Shown one piece after another: positions 12,346-22,163 of a stretch of DNA of 64,000 nucleotides. Under the pieces are notes generated by a model. The model had not been told where the DNA came from, ran no database searches, and was given only the letters and a program-made list of their open reading frames with translations. Numbering within the stretch: the stretch's first letter is position 1; each line of letters starts with the position of its first letter. The stretch covers positions 17,547,955 through 17,611,954 of the forward strand of contig NC_089728.1 of the NCBI RefSeq assembly GCF_035083965.1, read 5' to 3'. The DNA is from Branchiostoma lanceolatum (lineage: Eukaryota; Chordata; Leptocardii; Amphioxiformes; Branchiostomatidae). A program made the position numbers and the translations under genes.

Positions 12346-12632
12346 TGCCTTCAGCGAGCTGTGGAACATCGCGGCGATCGAAGTAGTCCGAGAGGGCGGC
12401 GAGGACGGAGCGGTGGGCGGGGAAGTGTTTCCCCTCGTCCCGTAGGACCACATCGCACCACCGTCTTTTTCTGTCGCTGAGTTTAGCTCAGCGTAGTTGC
12501 CGAATAAGTATGTGGCAGTCCCTGCATGGGGAGGCGTGCCGTTTAGCCCCACCCCTCGTGCTGAGATCCCGGGAGGACGGGACAGTCGGCGCCTGGCCTG
12601 TCTGTTGCATCTTATCTTGGCAGCCGGAATTC
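12346..12632 (-). pseudogene. Decayed copy of kelch-gene exon 1
   Basis: Aligns over its length with 8046-8334 (shared runs GTGGGCGGGGAAGTGTTTCC, GTAGGACCACATCGCA, GAGATCCCGGGAGGACGGG). It carries indels: an inserted GATCG near 12377, a deletion near 12460, and an insertion near 12505. Minus-strand translation still shows GNYAE and AAMF from the BTB region but shifts frame, so it is not functional. It starts 6 bp after the stop of array gene 1 and ends 5 bp before that gene's AATAAA, so it lies antisense within the gene 1 3' UTR. The short AGCGAGCTG at its start is also kept after the stops of copies 2 and 3, suggesting the fragment was present in the ancestral unit. Confidence 0.85.
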
Positions 12633-12636
12633 CGGA

Positions 12637-12642
12637 AATAAA
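12637..12642 (+). terminator. Polyadenylation signal of array gene 1
   Basis: AATAAA about 300 bp after the stop codon. Region 12660-13160 downstream has no gene. It contains duplicated-unit DNA shared with the flank of copy 2 (AAACTAAAAGCATGTTGCAT at 13002 and 16547). Confidence 0.6.
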
Positions 12643-13159
12643 GCCTTAAAAATCAGTATTACTGTATCTGTGTCTATTGTTTATTGCTTGAAAGACCTCC
12701 ATGAGTCCCCGAGTGTATGTTTAGTAGAAAACTGACGCGCCTTCGTATTAATTCGGTGATTAATTAGACAATTATTGATTACGCTCTAACATGTGATTTA
12801 CGGTTGACATGAGGTTTCCCACTACTACTAGCCTCTTAACTTATGATTGTTACCGTCCACGAAAATGGAATTTAGTAGTCTAGAGAGATTCCGAAGACGC
12901 AGAAGTAACTTGTATGTGATATCGTTTCTTCTTTTTTTTGCTACGTTTTGTTTCCATTTGAGGTCCGACCGCATTCACTGCCCGTTCAGTAATCGTTTGT
13001 ACAAAACTAAAAGCATGTTGCATCTTATGTTACTTTAAAAATCAGGTCCGGTACTGGGCCTGATCCCCTAGACTCACACCGGACCTGAATTTTCTATACC
13101 GGTACCCTCCCCTAATATATACTGTCGATTAAATAAAATGGTAATATGTCGACAAGACG

Positions 13160-13482
13160 ATAAGTGACAACGGACTATTCCGTCACAAATATGACCTACG
13201 TTACCAGCGTCTTAAAAATGACTTTTGTTTTATCTGAATTCAAATCAGTTTAGCCAAATCCAATGCCATAATCTACCAAGTTCACCCCACACCCCCAGTC
13301 CGATGAAATAGAACAATCCAAACAATTGTTTTATTACTACGTTGTTCTCGAACAATGATTACCACTGAAAATCACCATAGCGACAACTCCATTGTCTATA
13401 GTCTTGACACGGTGTTAAGCGTGTATTTGTTGAGTTCGCGATTCAAGTGATCTTTTGGTCAAATTTAGAGAATATATATATC
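13160..13482 (+). promoter_or_regulatory. Promoter of array gene 2 with X-box-like site
   Basis: Homologous to the promoters of copies 1 and 3. The palindrome TTGTTCTCGAACAA is followed by ATCACCATAGCGAC at 13371-13384. This again fits RYYNYYATRRNRAC at all positions, 98 bp before the ATG. The one base differing from copy 1 inside the site is a C/T change the consensus allows. Confidence 0.6.
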
Positions 13483-15860
13483 ATGGGTTTGAGTGAATCA
13501 AAACGAGGGTGCTGTGGTTGTGTGCTGGCCCCTTGGAAACGGCTGAAGAGGAATTCTGTTGGAGTTATGGAAACTTCGGAGTGGTCTCCTCGACCAGTAC
13601 CACCACCAGGTGAGAAAAATTATTTCTATTCTCCCTTTTCCGATCTAAAGAACCGCGCCCAATCTTCAATGATGACAGAAACATTAATAAGCTGTTAACA
13701 ACTTGTCAGCATCTTTATTCAAAGAATATAACTAGGTTCCTACCGCCAAACTCCCTTGGCCTTGCTATCAAAACTCCCGGCCCTCCTGAAAAATTATCCG
13801 TTGCATGTTAGTAACGCTGTTCCAATGTGTCACTTTGGTCATGTTTGGTGTTGCATGAGCGAGGCTATTAGGTTAGGAGATCAGTCCCAAAATAAGCATA
13901 GACTTGGTGTAGATTTATATCAGTACAGTACCGGTACTTCATGATCCGGTATTTTGGACCTGTACCTAATCGATTTTCACGATACAGTACCGGTACACAG
14001 TACCGGTACGCATCACTAGTAGGGAAGTATAATAAAACGGCCACAATCTTCCCACAATCTTCCTACCAACCTCTGCTAGGTGGGGATAGCAGACAAAAAA
14101 CGAGGCATATAATAAAGCGGTCACAACATTCCCCACCAACCTCTGCTTGGTCACCGTATACCACACCCTGGGTCCCGTATCCCGTTTAAAACGGGATACG
14201 GGACCCAGGGTGTGGTATACGGTGACCAGAAAACTTTATAATATTCCATCCCAAAGTCGTCATAAGAACTACAGTTTGACATCTTATATGTGGCATATCC
14301 TAATGCCAGGAACGTCTTATTTCAATCGGTATCGGAGATAACAAAATGTGTACATTTAAATGAGAACGAGCGCAAAACGTCGACTTTTCCCTGCTGACAT
14401 TGTCTTGAACCACCTGCAGATGTGTTCGTTGTATCCCCCGCCCCTCTTGAAGAGTCTCCTGTGACCGCTAGCGCCCAGGGATCAGAGGCCGAGGCTGAAC
14501 GGAGCGCCCAGGCACCAGAGGCCGAGGCTAAACGGAGCGCCCAGGCATCAGAGGCCGAGGATGAACGGGCTAAACGGAGCGCCCAGGCACCAGAGGCCGA
14601 GGTTAAACGGAGTGCCCAGGCATCAGAGGCCGAGGAGGAACGGAAGATCTTATCCGAAGAGCTGCCAGAGGCGGAGCCGGCGCCTGTCACGCCAAAGCGC
14701 ACCCAGTCGATGAGACTCATCTTTGTGCAGGAGGCACCGCCGGAGTTCAGCATTAGGTAAGATCCCGCTAACTCATCGTTTTAAGTTCCATGGCAAGGTG
14801 AAGAGCTACGAGGGGTGATCAATAAGTCCTCGGCCTCACCCAGAAATAAGGTGCACAACTCAAGTTTTGGGGCATAATTATGTAGTATGACATCATTTAG
14901 CGATATCCACCAAACTTCAAATCAGTAACATTAGGTGAGGTAGAAGGATAAAAACATGGACGATTGAGCTGTGACTTAAGGTGTGCGGGCCGACTTGCTC
15001 TGCTGAAAGTCAGATACCCACTTCTTTTTAGTTGAAATAAGAAGGGAATTTTGAAAATGTCTTAGAAGATTTTATGCCGATTCATGGCATGAAAAACTCG
15101 ACCCACACAGCTCTGATCACAGTGTACCCTTGTTTTTCTCGTCACTTACCTAATAGTTTTGAAATGGATGTCGACTAAAACGTATTGGCCGCAATAATTT
15201 GAAATTTGGTAGATATTGCTAAAAGATGTCAAACTACATAATCATGCTCCAAAATTTGAGTTTTGGACCTTATTTTTGGGTGAGGCAGATGACTTATTGA
15301 TCACCCCTCGTATCCCATCGTCCGTACGGTCCTCAGTCCAACAAAGATCAACAAAAAGTTCAACCCAGAGGGGTCAAGGTTGAAAGGCCAAAAGTTCTGA
15401 CGATTCCAGATCTGCTTCGCTTGTTCGTTCGTTTCAAGGCATCCTCAATTGAGGTGAAGCATGATGCTTTTTCAAGTAGCTAGTGGTAGTGCAATGCGGC
15501 TTTGCTACGGCTCGCGTTTTTGGCTAAGCACACCGGTTCACCCCTACTCTTCTCGATAAGTGTGCTGGGTTCTTTTGCGCGCAGAGATTTGACGCTTTAG
15601 GCTAATGCCTGACGCTTCCTCATACACGGGGCCACCGGCTTGACGTCGCCATCCGAAATGACGAATGCAATCCCTTACAACTGGATTGATTTATTTGATA
15701 ACCCTGTCTTGACCAATAAAAAAGGTTCTACGGCAATACATGTATTTAGAAAGTATGCAGTGTAAGGAAGCGGAATTACAGAACTAACGATAGTCCTTAC
15801 GTAACCCTCTTGTTTTTTGTTTGTTTATGATAATACAGGACAGTGGGGAGGAAGGTCTAG
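13483..15860 (+). CDS. Array gene 2: small putative lipid-anchored protein with repeats
   Basis: Exons 13483-13609, 14420-14756 and 15839-15860 (TAG), phases 1 and 2 as in copy 1, 161 aa. The N-terminus MGLSESKRGCCGCVLAPWKR has Gly2/Ser6 (myristoylation pattern), Cys10/11/13 (possible palmitoylation) and a basic stretch KRLKR. Exon 2 encodes about five copies of an 11-residue acidic/basic repeat (SAQASEAEAER-like), likely helical. It then ends TQSMRLIFVQEAPPEFSIR and TVGRKV. Function unknown. The copy 3 protein is nearly identical outside the repeat number. Intron 2 holds a mariner-type MITE and a SINE-core repeat. The 3' UTR appears interrupted by a Penelope-like fragment before AATAAA at 16410. 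Confidence 0.8.
13925..14009. repeat. Cluster of GTACCGGTAC palindromes, array unit 2
   Basis: Three copies of the 10-bp palindrome GTACCGGTAC within about 80 bp of intron 1. The block is kept in array unit 3 at 18693-18786. Single copies lie near 16785 and, in partial form, near 13094. Confidence 0.7.
14149..14227. repeat. Perfect 79-bp palindrome
   Basis: Two 39-bp arms (starting GGTCACCGTATACCACACCC) separated by one base, with no mismatch seen. It lies in intron 1 of array gene 2. The corresponding place in gene 1 (11392-11412) has a single-arm version, AAACGGGATACGGGTGTGG, so the palindrome formed after duplication. Confidence 0.9.
14809..15310. mobile_element. Mariner-type MITE in intron 2 of array gene 2
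   Basis: A 502-bp element with inverted ends CGAGGGGTGATCAATAAGTC / GACTTATTGATCACCCCTCG, flanked by TA at 14807-14808 and 15311-15312. Inner ends also pair (AACTCAAGTTTTGGGGCAT against ATGCTCCAAAATTTGAGTT). No transposase. Its unoccupied site is visible in gene 1 near 11871 (GAGCTATCCCATC). Confidence 0.9.
15422..15676. repeat. SINE-core-like dispersed repeat
   Basis: Closely matches 21586-21842 in array unit 3 and the inverse of 41755-41975. It contains GTGTGCTGGGTTCTTTTGCG, a segment shared with the SINE at 36165-36500 (inverse GTAAAAGAACCCACCACACT). Confidence 0.7.
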
Positions 15861-16027
15861 GGAGCAGGGAGCATTCAGCGAGCTGGGTTCAAGTTGGAAC
15901 GCCGGGAAGCCGGATCCGGAAGCGTGATGACGTCACAGTGAATCAAAAGTGGCGGGAAGTCGGAATTCGAACCTTCCACAGTGACGGTTCAGAGAGGGTT
16001 TATGGGCCCTGACGAAGATCGCCTCCT

Positions 16028-16380
16028 TCACGCCCCTCACAAACCAGTCCTGTTCCGTATACACTTATGGAGCGTAACTGTGTGTACTGGGGACTCGATA
16101 TGTATATGTTGAGACACTTCAGACGTGGTGGAGCTGGAGTCTTTGTGCTCCGAGAACCAAGTTTTGAGTGATCGTTCCGTTTCCCTTATATGTACGTCTC
16201 CATGCACGGGGCTCTGGTAATCTGTCCTGTACACTGTATGTGGTAGATCACCCCACACTTACTGTTCTTTAGCGGAGTCTTGTCTTTCTGAGAAACTAAC
16301 AAGGTTTTGATACCATGCATACTGAAAAAAATTCCGCAAAGCTTCCGAGAGATTCTTGACGTGCAAGACAACCAAATCTT
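16028..16380 (-). pseudogene. Penelope-like GIY-YIG endonuclease fragment
   Basis: Two overlapping minus frames (about 16186-16371 and 16037-16258) read KTPLKNSKCGVIYHIQC, then ETYIRETERSLKTWFSEHKD, then SEVSQHIHIESPVHTV. The Cys, Tyr-Ile, Glu-Arg-Ser-Leu and Ser-Glu-His spacing matches the GIY-YIG domain that ends Penelope-like retroelements. The frame shifts between the two pieces and no reverse transcriptase is nearby, so it is a dead fragment. It sits between segments conserved in the 3' regions of array genes 2 and 3. Confidence 0.7.
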
Positions 16381-16409
16381 TGTTTGTAAGGTTGGAGACC
16401 TTTCACGCG

Positions 16410-16415
16410 AATAAA
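16410..16415 (+). terminator. Polyadenylation signal of array gene 2
   Basis: AATAAA within TTTCACGCGAATAAAC, a context also kept after array gene 3 (22655). Region 16420-17925 has no gene. It contains unit-duplicate DNA to about 16850, then unrecognised sequence. Confidence 0.6.
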
Positions 16416-17924
16416 CAGAATCTTCTTGATGTAGGCGACATCATTTGTTGTTGTTGTTGCGGTGTTTTTGCTTCTTTTTTTTGTGTGTGTGTGTTGCCAT
16501 TCGGGGTCCTGCTGCATTCACTGCATATTCAGTGCTCGTTTGTACGAAACTAAAAGCATGTTGCATGTTTTGTTACTTTACTGTTCCCTTTTTGCACCTT
16601 AACTGCTTGGGCATTGAAACTAATAAAATCCCAATAGACATTTGAGCATACTTTGTAGCACTCACAGAGACCTGTTCCTGTGCCTCCAAAATAAGATATA
16701 GTACTGTACTACTACTATAATCAGGTTCGGACCTGGACCTGATCCTCTCAACTTGCACCGGACCTGAATTTTCGAATTCTGTACCGGTACCTACCCCTCA
16801 GTGACTCTCGATCAAATAAAAGGGTTCTATGGCGAGAGTAAGCAAGAAAATACTAGTAGACAAAGGAAGCGATATTTAATGAGAAACGTCCATTATTTGT
16901 GGTAAATGATAAGAATGTTTTCATATCTATGACATATGTCACTTATTAGTGTAAGGCCATTATGATTATACATTAAGCAAGTTGTTTTGATGAGTGCAAC
17001 GTTTCTTTGGTTGTAAGAAAATAGAAGATTTTCACAACCAAATGATGATTATTACCAAGGAGTAGTGGGTGGCCCAGACACCCGCTAATACACGGAGTGT
17101 GTAGCTTTTCCGTACAACAGTCAAAGGAGAGAAAGTTATATCTATATTGTCCAAGTAGATTTCCAGGAGCATGGGACAGTATCAAATTGGCCGACAGTAC
17201 GGGGCCAATCGGATGCTGTCGGCCAATTTGATCCTGTCCCCTGTCCCCTGGGGATCTGATTGAAGAGTAAGGAAATTAGGAAATTCGTGTCACTGCCACG
17301 GGTCTGTAGCCTGTGTGCCATCGATCCTACTCAGTTTTCCGCGGCTCCCATACTCTTCGCCACAGTATGCCAAGGTCACGTGCACATTTCCAAACCGGGG
17401 CCCGACCGGGCTGTTAGCATGAACGTAAATTTAACAAGTCATATCAAGAATATACACAAATGATGCTCATTATTAAGCTTTGCAACTTTTGTTTTGTTTT
17501 GTTGTCTTATATATCAGACGTTTCTTTCCCGCAAACTGCCCGGGTGGGCCCCGGCCGGGCCCGGGTTGGCAATTGTGACCTTAGCATTACTAAGTATGGG
17601 AGTCGCGGAAAACTAAGTAGGATGGTACAGCTGTTACGTATCCGTATATGTCTATGCTTACAGCTTGTTTTCATATTAGTTTATTGAAAATGCAGTATTC
17701 AGAAAATATGTTAAGAAAATGTACATACATGTTGTCTTTGAAGCTAGCTACAAGAAAGTAGAGTTTAAAGAAATGTTACTAAAATCTAGAAACATGAACC
17801 TTTCGACGGACTACATCTTATTAGCGACTTTACACCCCGTAACATAAAGGAACAGAAAAATACAGACTTTGGGCATGTCGTTCTAAATAAAGAGTAGGAG
17901 ACATGGCGAAAAAATCATATTACC

Positions 17925-18268
17925 ATAAATGACAACGGACTAGTCCATCACAAATATGGCCTACGTTACCAGCGTCTTAGAAATGATTTCTGATTTATCT
18001 GAATTCAAATCAGTTTAGCCAAGTCCAATGCCAGGTTCTACCAAGTTCCACCCCACCCCCATTCCGATGAAATAGAACAATCCAAACAATTGTTTTATTA
18101 CTAGGTTGTTCTCGAACAATGATTACCACTGAAAATCACCATAGCGACAACTCCATTGTCTATAGCCTTGACACGGTGTTAAACGTACAAGAGTTTGTAT
18201 CTGTTGAGTATCACAGTTTAAGTGATTTTTTTTGGTCAAGATAAAACCATATTGACTATACATACATC
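17925..18268 (+). promoter_or_regulatory. Promoter of array gene 3 with X-box-like site
   Basis: Nearly identical to the promoter of copy 2. Palindrome TTGTTCTCGAACAA, then ATCACCATAGCGAC at 18135-18148, ending 120 bp before the ATG. Confidence 0.6.
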
Positions 18269-21200
18269 ATGGGGCTGAGTGAGTCAAAAAGAGGGTGCTG
18301 TGGGTGCGTGCCGGCCCCTTGGAAACGGTTGAAGAGGAATTCTGTTGGAGTTATGGAAACTTCTGAGTGGTCTCCTCGACCAGTATCACCACCCGGTGAG
18401 AAAAGTTATTTCTATTCCCCCTTTTCCGATCTAAAGAATCGGGCCCATTCTTCAATAATGACGGAAACATTAATGAGCTGCTTACAACTTGTCAGCATCT
18501 TTATTCAAAGAATATAACTAGGTTCCTACCGCCAAACTCCCTTGGCCTTGCTATCAAAAATCCCGGCCCTCCTTGAATGATCTGTCGTATATTAGTTACG
18601 CTGTTCCAATGTGTCACTTTGGTGTTGCATTAGACTATGAGGTTAGGAGATCAGTCCCAAAATAAGCATAGACTTGGTGTAGAATTATATCGGTACAGTA
18701 CCGGTACTTCATGATCCGGTATTTTGGACCTGTAGCTAATCGATTTTCACGGTACAGTACCGGTTCACAGTACCGGTACGCATCACATCAGAGTGACTAG
18801 CCTGGAGTCCAGCCTTCTTTAAGAGTTTTAGTCTGCTACCCAAGCTCCGCTCCTCGCCAAGACGGTTGTTTTACAATGTGTCAAAACGTCGAGTTTTTCC
18901 TGCTGACATTGTCTTGAACCACCTGCAGATGTGTTCGTTGTATCCCCCGCCCCACCCCGAGAGTCTCATGTGACCGCTAGCGCCCAGGCATCAGAGGCCG
19001 AGGCTGAACGGAGCGCCCAGGCATCAGAGGCCGAGGCTGAACGGAGTGCCCAGGCATCAGAGGCCGAGGATGAACGGAGCGCCCAGGCATCAGAGGCCGA
19101 GGATGATCGGAAGATCTTATCCGAAGAGCTGCCAGAGGCGGAGCCGGTGCCTGTCACGCCAAAGCGCACCCAGTCGATGAGGCTCATCTTTGTGCAGGAG
19201 GCACCGCCGGAGTTCAGCATTAGGTAAGCTCCCACTGACTCTTCGTTTTAAGTTCCATAGCAAGATGAAGAGCTGAGCTACGAGGGGTGATCAATAAGTC
19301 CTCGGCCTCACCCAGAAATAAGGTGCACAACTCAAGTTTTGGGGCGTATTATGTAGTATGACATCATTTAGCGATATCCACCAAACTTCAAATCATTCTG
19401 ATCATTACTTTACAGACGACACTCGGTAACATTAGGTGAGGTAGAAGGATAAAAACATGGACGATTGAGCTGTGACTTAAGGTGTGCGGGCCGACTTGCT
19501 CTGTTGAAAGTCAGATACCCACTTCTTTTTAGTTGAAATAAGAAGGGAATCTTTATCAAACATTTTGACAATGTCTTAGAAGATTTTATGCCGATTCATG
19601 GCATGAAGAACTCAACCCACACAGCTTTGACCACAGTGTACCCTTGTTTTTCTCGTCACTTACCTAATAGTTTTCAAATGGACGTCGACTAAAAAGTATT
19701 GGCCACAATAAGTTTAAATTTAGTGGATATTGCTAAAAGATGTCAAACTACATAAATGATGCTCCAAAATTTGAGTTCTGGACCTTATTTCTGGGTGAGG
19801 CCGATGACTTATTGATCACCCCTCGTATTCCATCGTCCGTACGGTCCTCAGTCCAACAAAGATCAACAAAAAGTTCAACCCAGAGGGGTTAAGGTTGAAA
19901 GGCCAAAAGTGCTGACGATTCCAGATCGGCTTCTCTTGTTCGTCGCTCGTTCTCAATGAAATGTGCAAAATAGCGATTTTTAGGGTCGAAAAATTGATCA
20001 GCTCATTTTCCAAGCAAACCTACCTCATTTTTTAGCTGAACATCTCCTTTTATGATCCCCAAAATATTACAGCTAATTCATCACGGGAAGTTGCCGAAAA
20101 TTTCTAAGCTTTGATTAGATGTCCTTGGAGTTAACCCATATTTTTGCGGAAAAAAATGTTGAACATCAGTAATAGATACTTCAATTTTGGAGCTTTCATG
20201 TCGTGACATCGCCTTCAAAACCTATAGTTGAGGAGTCAGTATCTCTGGTAAAACGTCTGTCAAATTTATTGCCGTGCTGACGATTGCTGTATAACTGTTT
20301 CATTCAGGATTAATATTGTCTGGATTTGTCTTTTCTATTTCGACTTGTTTGTGATATTTAACAGAGACGGAATCTGATAGTTCTTGCAAAACGTTCGATC
20401 CTCCGTTGATCCGAATAATTTAACTCTTACAGCACCTATAGAATATTCAATATTGCTTAGGAGCAGTAAAGCATTTGGAACGGAGGGGGAATCGCGGGAA
20501 AACGGTAACGGAGATTACATACTGTCGCCAAAAGGCGTGTTAACCAGACGTAAGTCGCCAAGTTGTAATTGATCGACTTCTGATTTATTTTCTTCTTCAG
20601 ACATATCAAAGGCTATAGATTACTTATTGTCTTGAGATTTAAAAAGAATTAAACTTTGGAAACAAAATCTGGAAGAAAGAGTAGAAAATTGGAATATGAT
20701 AACCCTACAGGAGTTTCTCCCAGTTGAATCTATACTTTTCTATTCTAGTTCAAACGACCTCTTCCTTATGATGCGCAACTACAACAAGTTCTGCGCCAGG
20801 TTATGCATTTTCCGCAACAGGTGTAATCTCCGTTACCAGTAACGGAGCTTACTACAGTAAAACTTCGGCTTTTTCTTCAAAGGGATTTCAGTTTTTGCGT
20901 TCCATCTTTTATCATTAAAAGGACGTATGTACGGGCATTTAGAAAATGGGCAGCGTTCCTACACCAGGCCTTGTTAACAACACAGATATCATCAAACAAT
21001 GGTAACGGAGATTACATTCATTACTGTACTGTCATTTCTTCGAGGAGGTGGTCCACAACTGATAGCAAACACTTCTTATTTGTTCCTTTTAAGAGCCACA
21101 AAAGCTTTAAGTCGTCATAAAAACGACAGGTTGGCACCTTATATGTGGCATATCTTAATGTTAGGAACGTCTTACTTTAAACGGTAACGGAGCTTACCGT

Positions 21201-22031
21201 TTTGGGCGACAGGCATAAACCGCCTTGCACAGCGTACAAGAACAGTGACAAGAGCGATCTGACGTGATTTGTCGGAGGGCCTTAGTTGCTGGATTCACCA
21301 GTTAACCGGTCATTCTCTGAACTGAATTGTTACGTTCTCGGCTGCTTTTTAAATTTTGCATATCTCCACAGGCGACAGCCGTTTTTTATGACTCTTTAGG
21401 CCACCCATTGCCATAACTTTTTCGAAGTCAAAATCCATAAGTACTTTTGAGGTGCATTTTTCGTGAAACATGATATGTGTTGTGGGAAAGTGAAGAAAGC
21501 ATCGATGGTGCCCTTAATTTGGCTCATATCAAGTCGTAAAGGCTGGCGACAGCAATTTGTACATTCAAATGAGAACGAGCGTCGTTCGTTTCAAGGCATC
21601 CTCAATTGAGCTGAAGCATTATGCTTTTTCAAGTACCACTAGGGTAGTGCAATGCGGCTTTGCCACGGCTCGCGTTTTTGGCCAAGCACACCGGGTCACC
21701 CCTACTCTTCTCGATAAGTGTGTTGGGTTCTTTTACGTGTAGAGGTTTGACGCTTGAGGCTATTGCCTGATGCTTCCTCATACACGGGACCGCCGGCGTT
21801 ACGTCACCATCCAAAATGACGAATGCCATGAATGCAATCCCTTATATCTGGATTGATTAAATTGATAACCCTGTCTTGACCAATAAAAAAAAAGGTTGTA
21901 TGGTAATACATGTATTTAGAAAGTAGGAAGAGGAAAGACAGAACTAACGATAGTCCTTGCGTAACCCTCTTTACTCCTGATGCTTTTGTTCATGATAATA
22001 CAGGACGGTGGGAGGAAAAGGAGCAAGCTAG
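18269..22031 (+). CDS. Array gene 3: small putative lipid-anchored protein with repeats
   Basis: Exons 18269-18395, 18929-19223 and 22004-22031 (TAG), phases 1 and 2, 149 aa. The N-terminus MGLSESKRGCCGCVPAPWKR keeps the same myristoylation pattern and Cys10/11/13. Exon 2 has about four 11-residue SAQASEAEAER-like repeats, then TQSMRLIFVQEAPPEFSIR. The last exon gives TVGGKGAS. It is the closest sister of array gene 2, sharing promoter, intron 1 palindromes and the MITE insertion. Intron 2 has grown to 2.8 kb through further insertions, so the last exon is far away. Its acceptor context GATAATACAG matches both paralogues, which supports the assignment. The 3' UTR holds a 19-bp minisatellite. 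Confidence 0.77.
19281..19825. mobile_element. Mariner-type MITE in intron 2 of array gene 3
   Basis: Same element and same TA insertion point as 14809-15310 (TA at 19279-19280 and 19826-19827), 545 bp. It keeps about 40 bp of internal sequence lost from the copy in gene 2, so it is the fuller version. Confidence 0.9.
20340..21215. repeat. Nested repeats with recurring GTAACGGAG motif
   Basis: GGTAACGGAGATTACAT occurs at about 20504 and 21000, GGTAACGGAGCTTAC near 21181, and an inverted pair GTAATCTCCGTTACCAG / TAACGGAGCTTAC near 20823. The outer copies are joined to CTGTCGCC / GGGCGACAG. The block CTTATATGTGGCATATC (near 21140) also occurs in intron 1 of array gene 2 (near 14284). It looks like nested MITEs. 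No gene. Confidence 0.55.
21586..21842. repeat. SINE-core-like repeat, array unit 3 copy
   Basis: Collinear with 15422-15676 (TCGTTTCAAGGCATCCTCAA at the start). Its presence in the same intron of both paralogues implies insertion before the 2/3 duplication. Confidence 0.75.
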
Positions 22032-22163
22032 GGAGCAGTCAGCGAGCTGGGTTCAAGTTGGAATGCCGGAAGCGTGATGAATCAAAAGTGGTGGGAAGAC
22101 TCGGGAATCTTCGCCGTCACGGTTCTACGAAAGACCAAAGCGACAAAGTGAGACAACTTCTCC

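Noticed and set aside
16028..16380. Functional GIY-YIG nuclease gene
   Set aside because: Two frames joined by a shift, no reverse transcriptase and no start; a retroelement relic.
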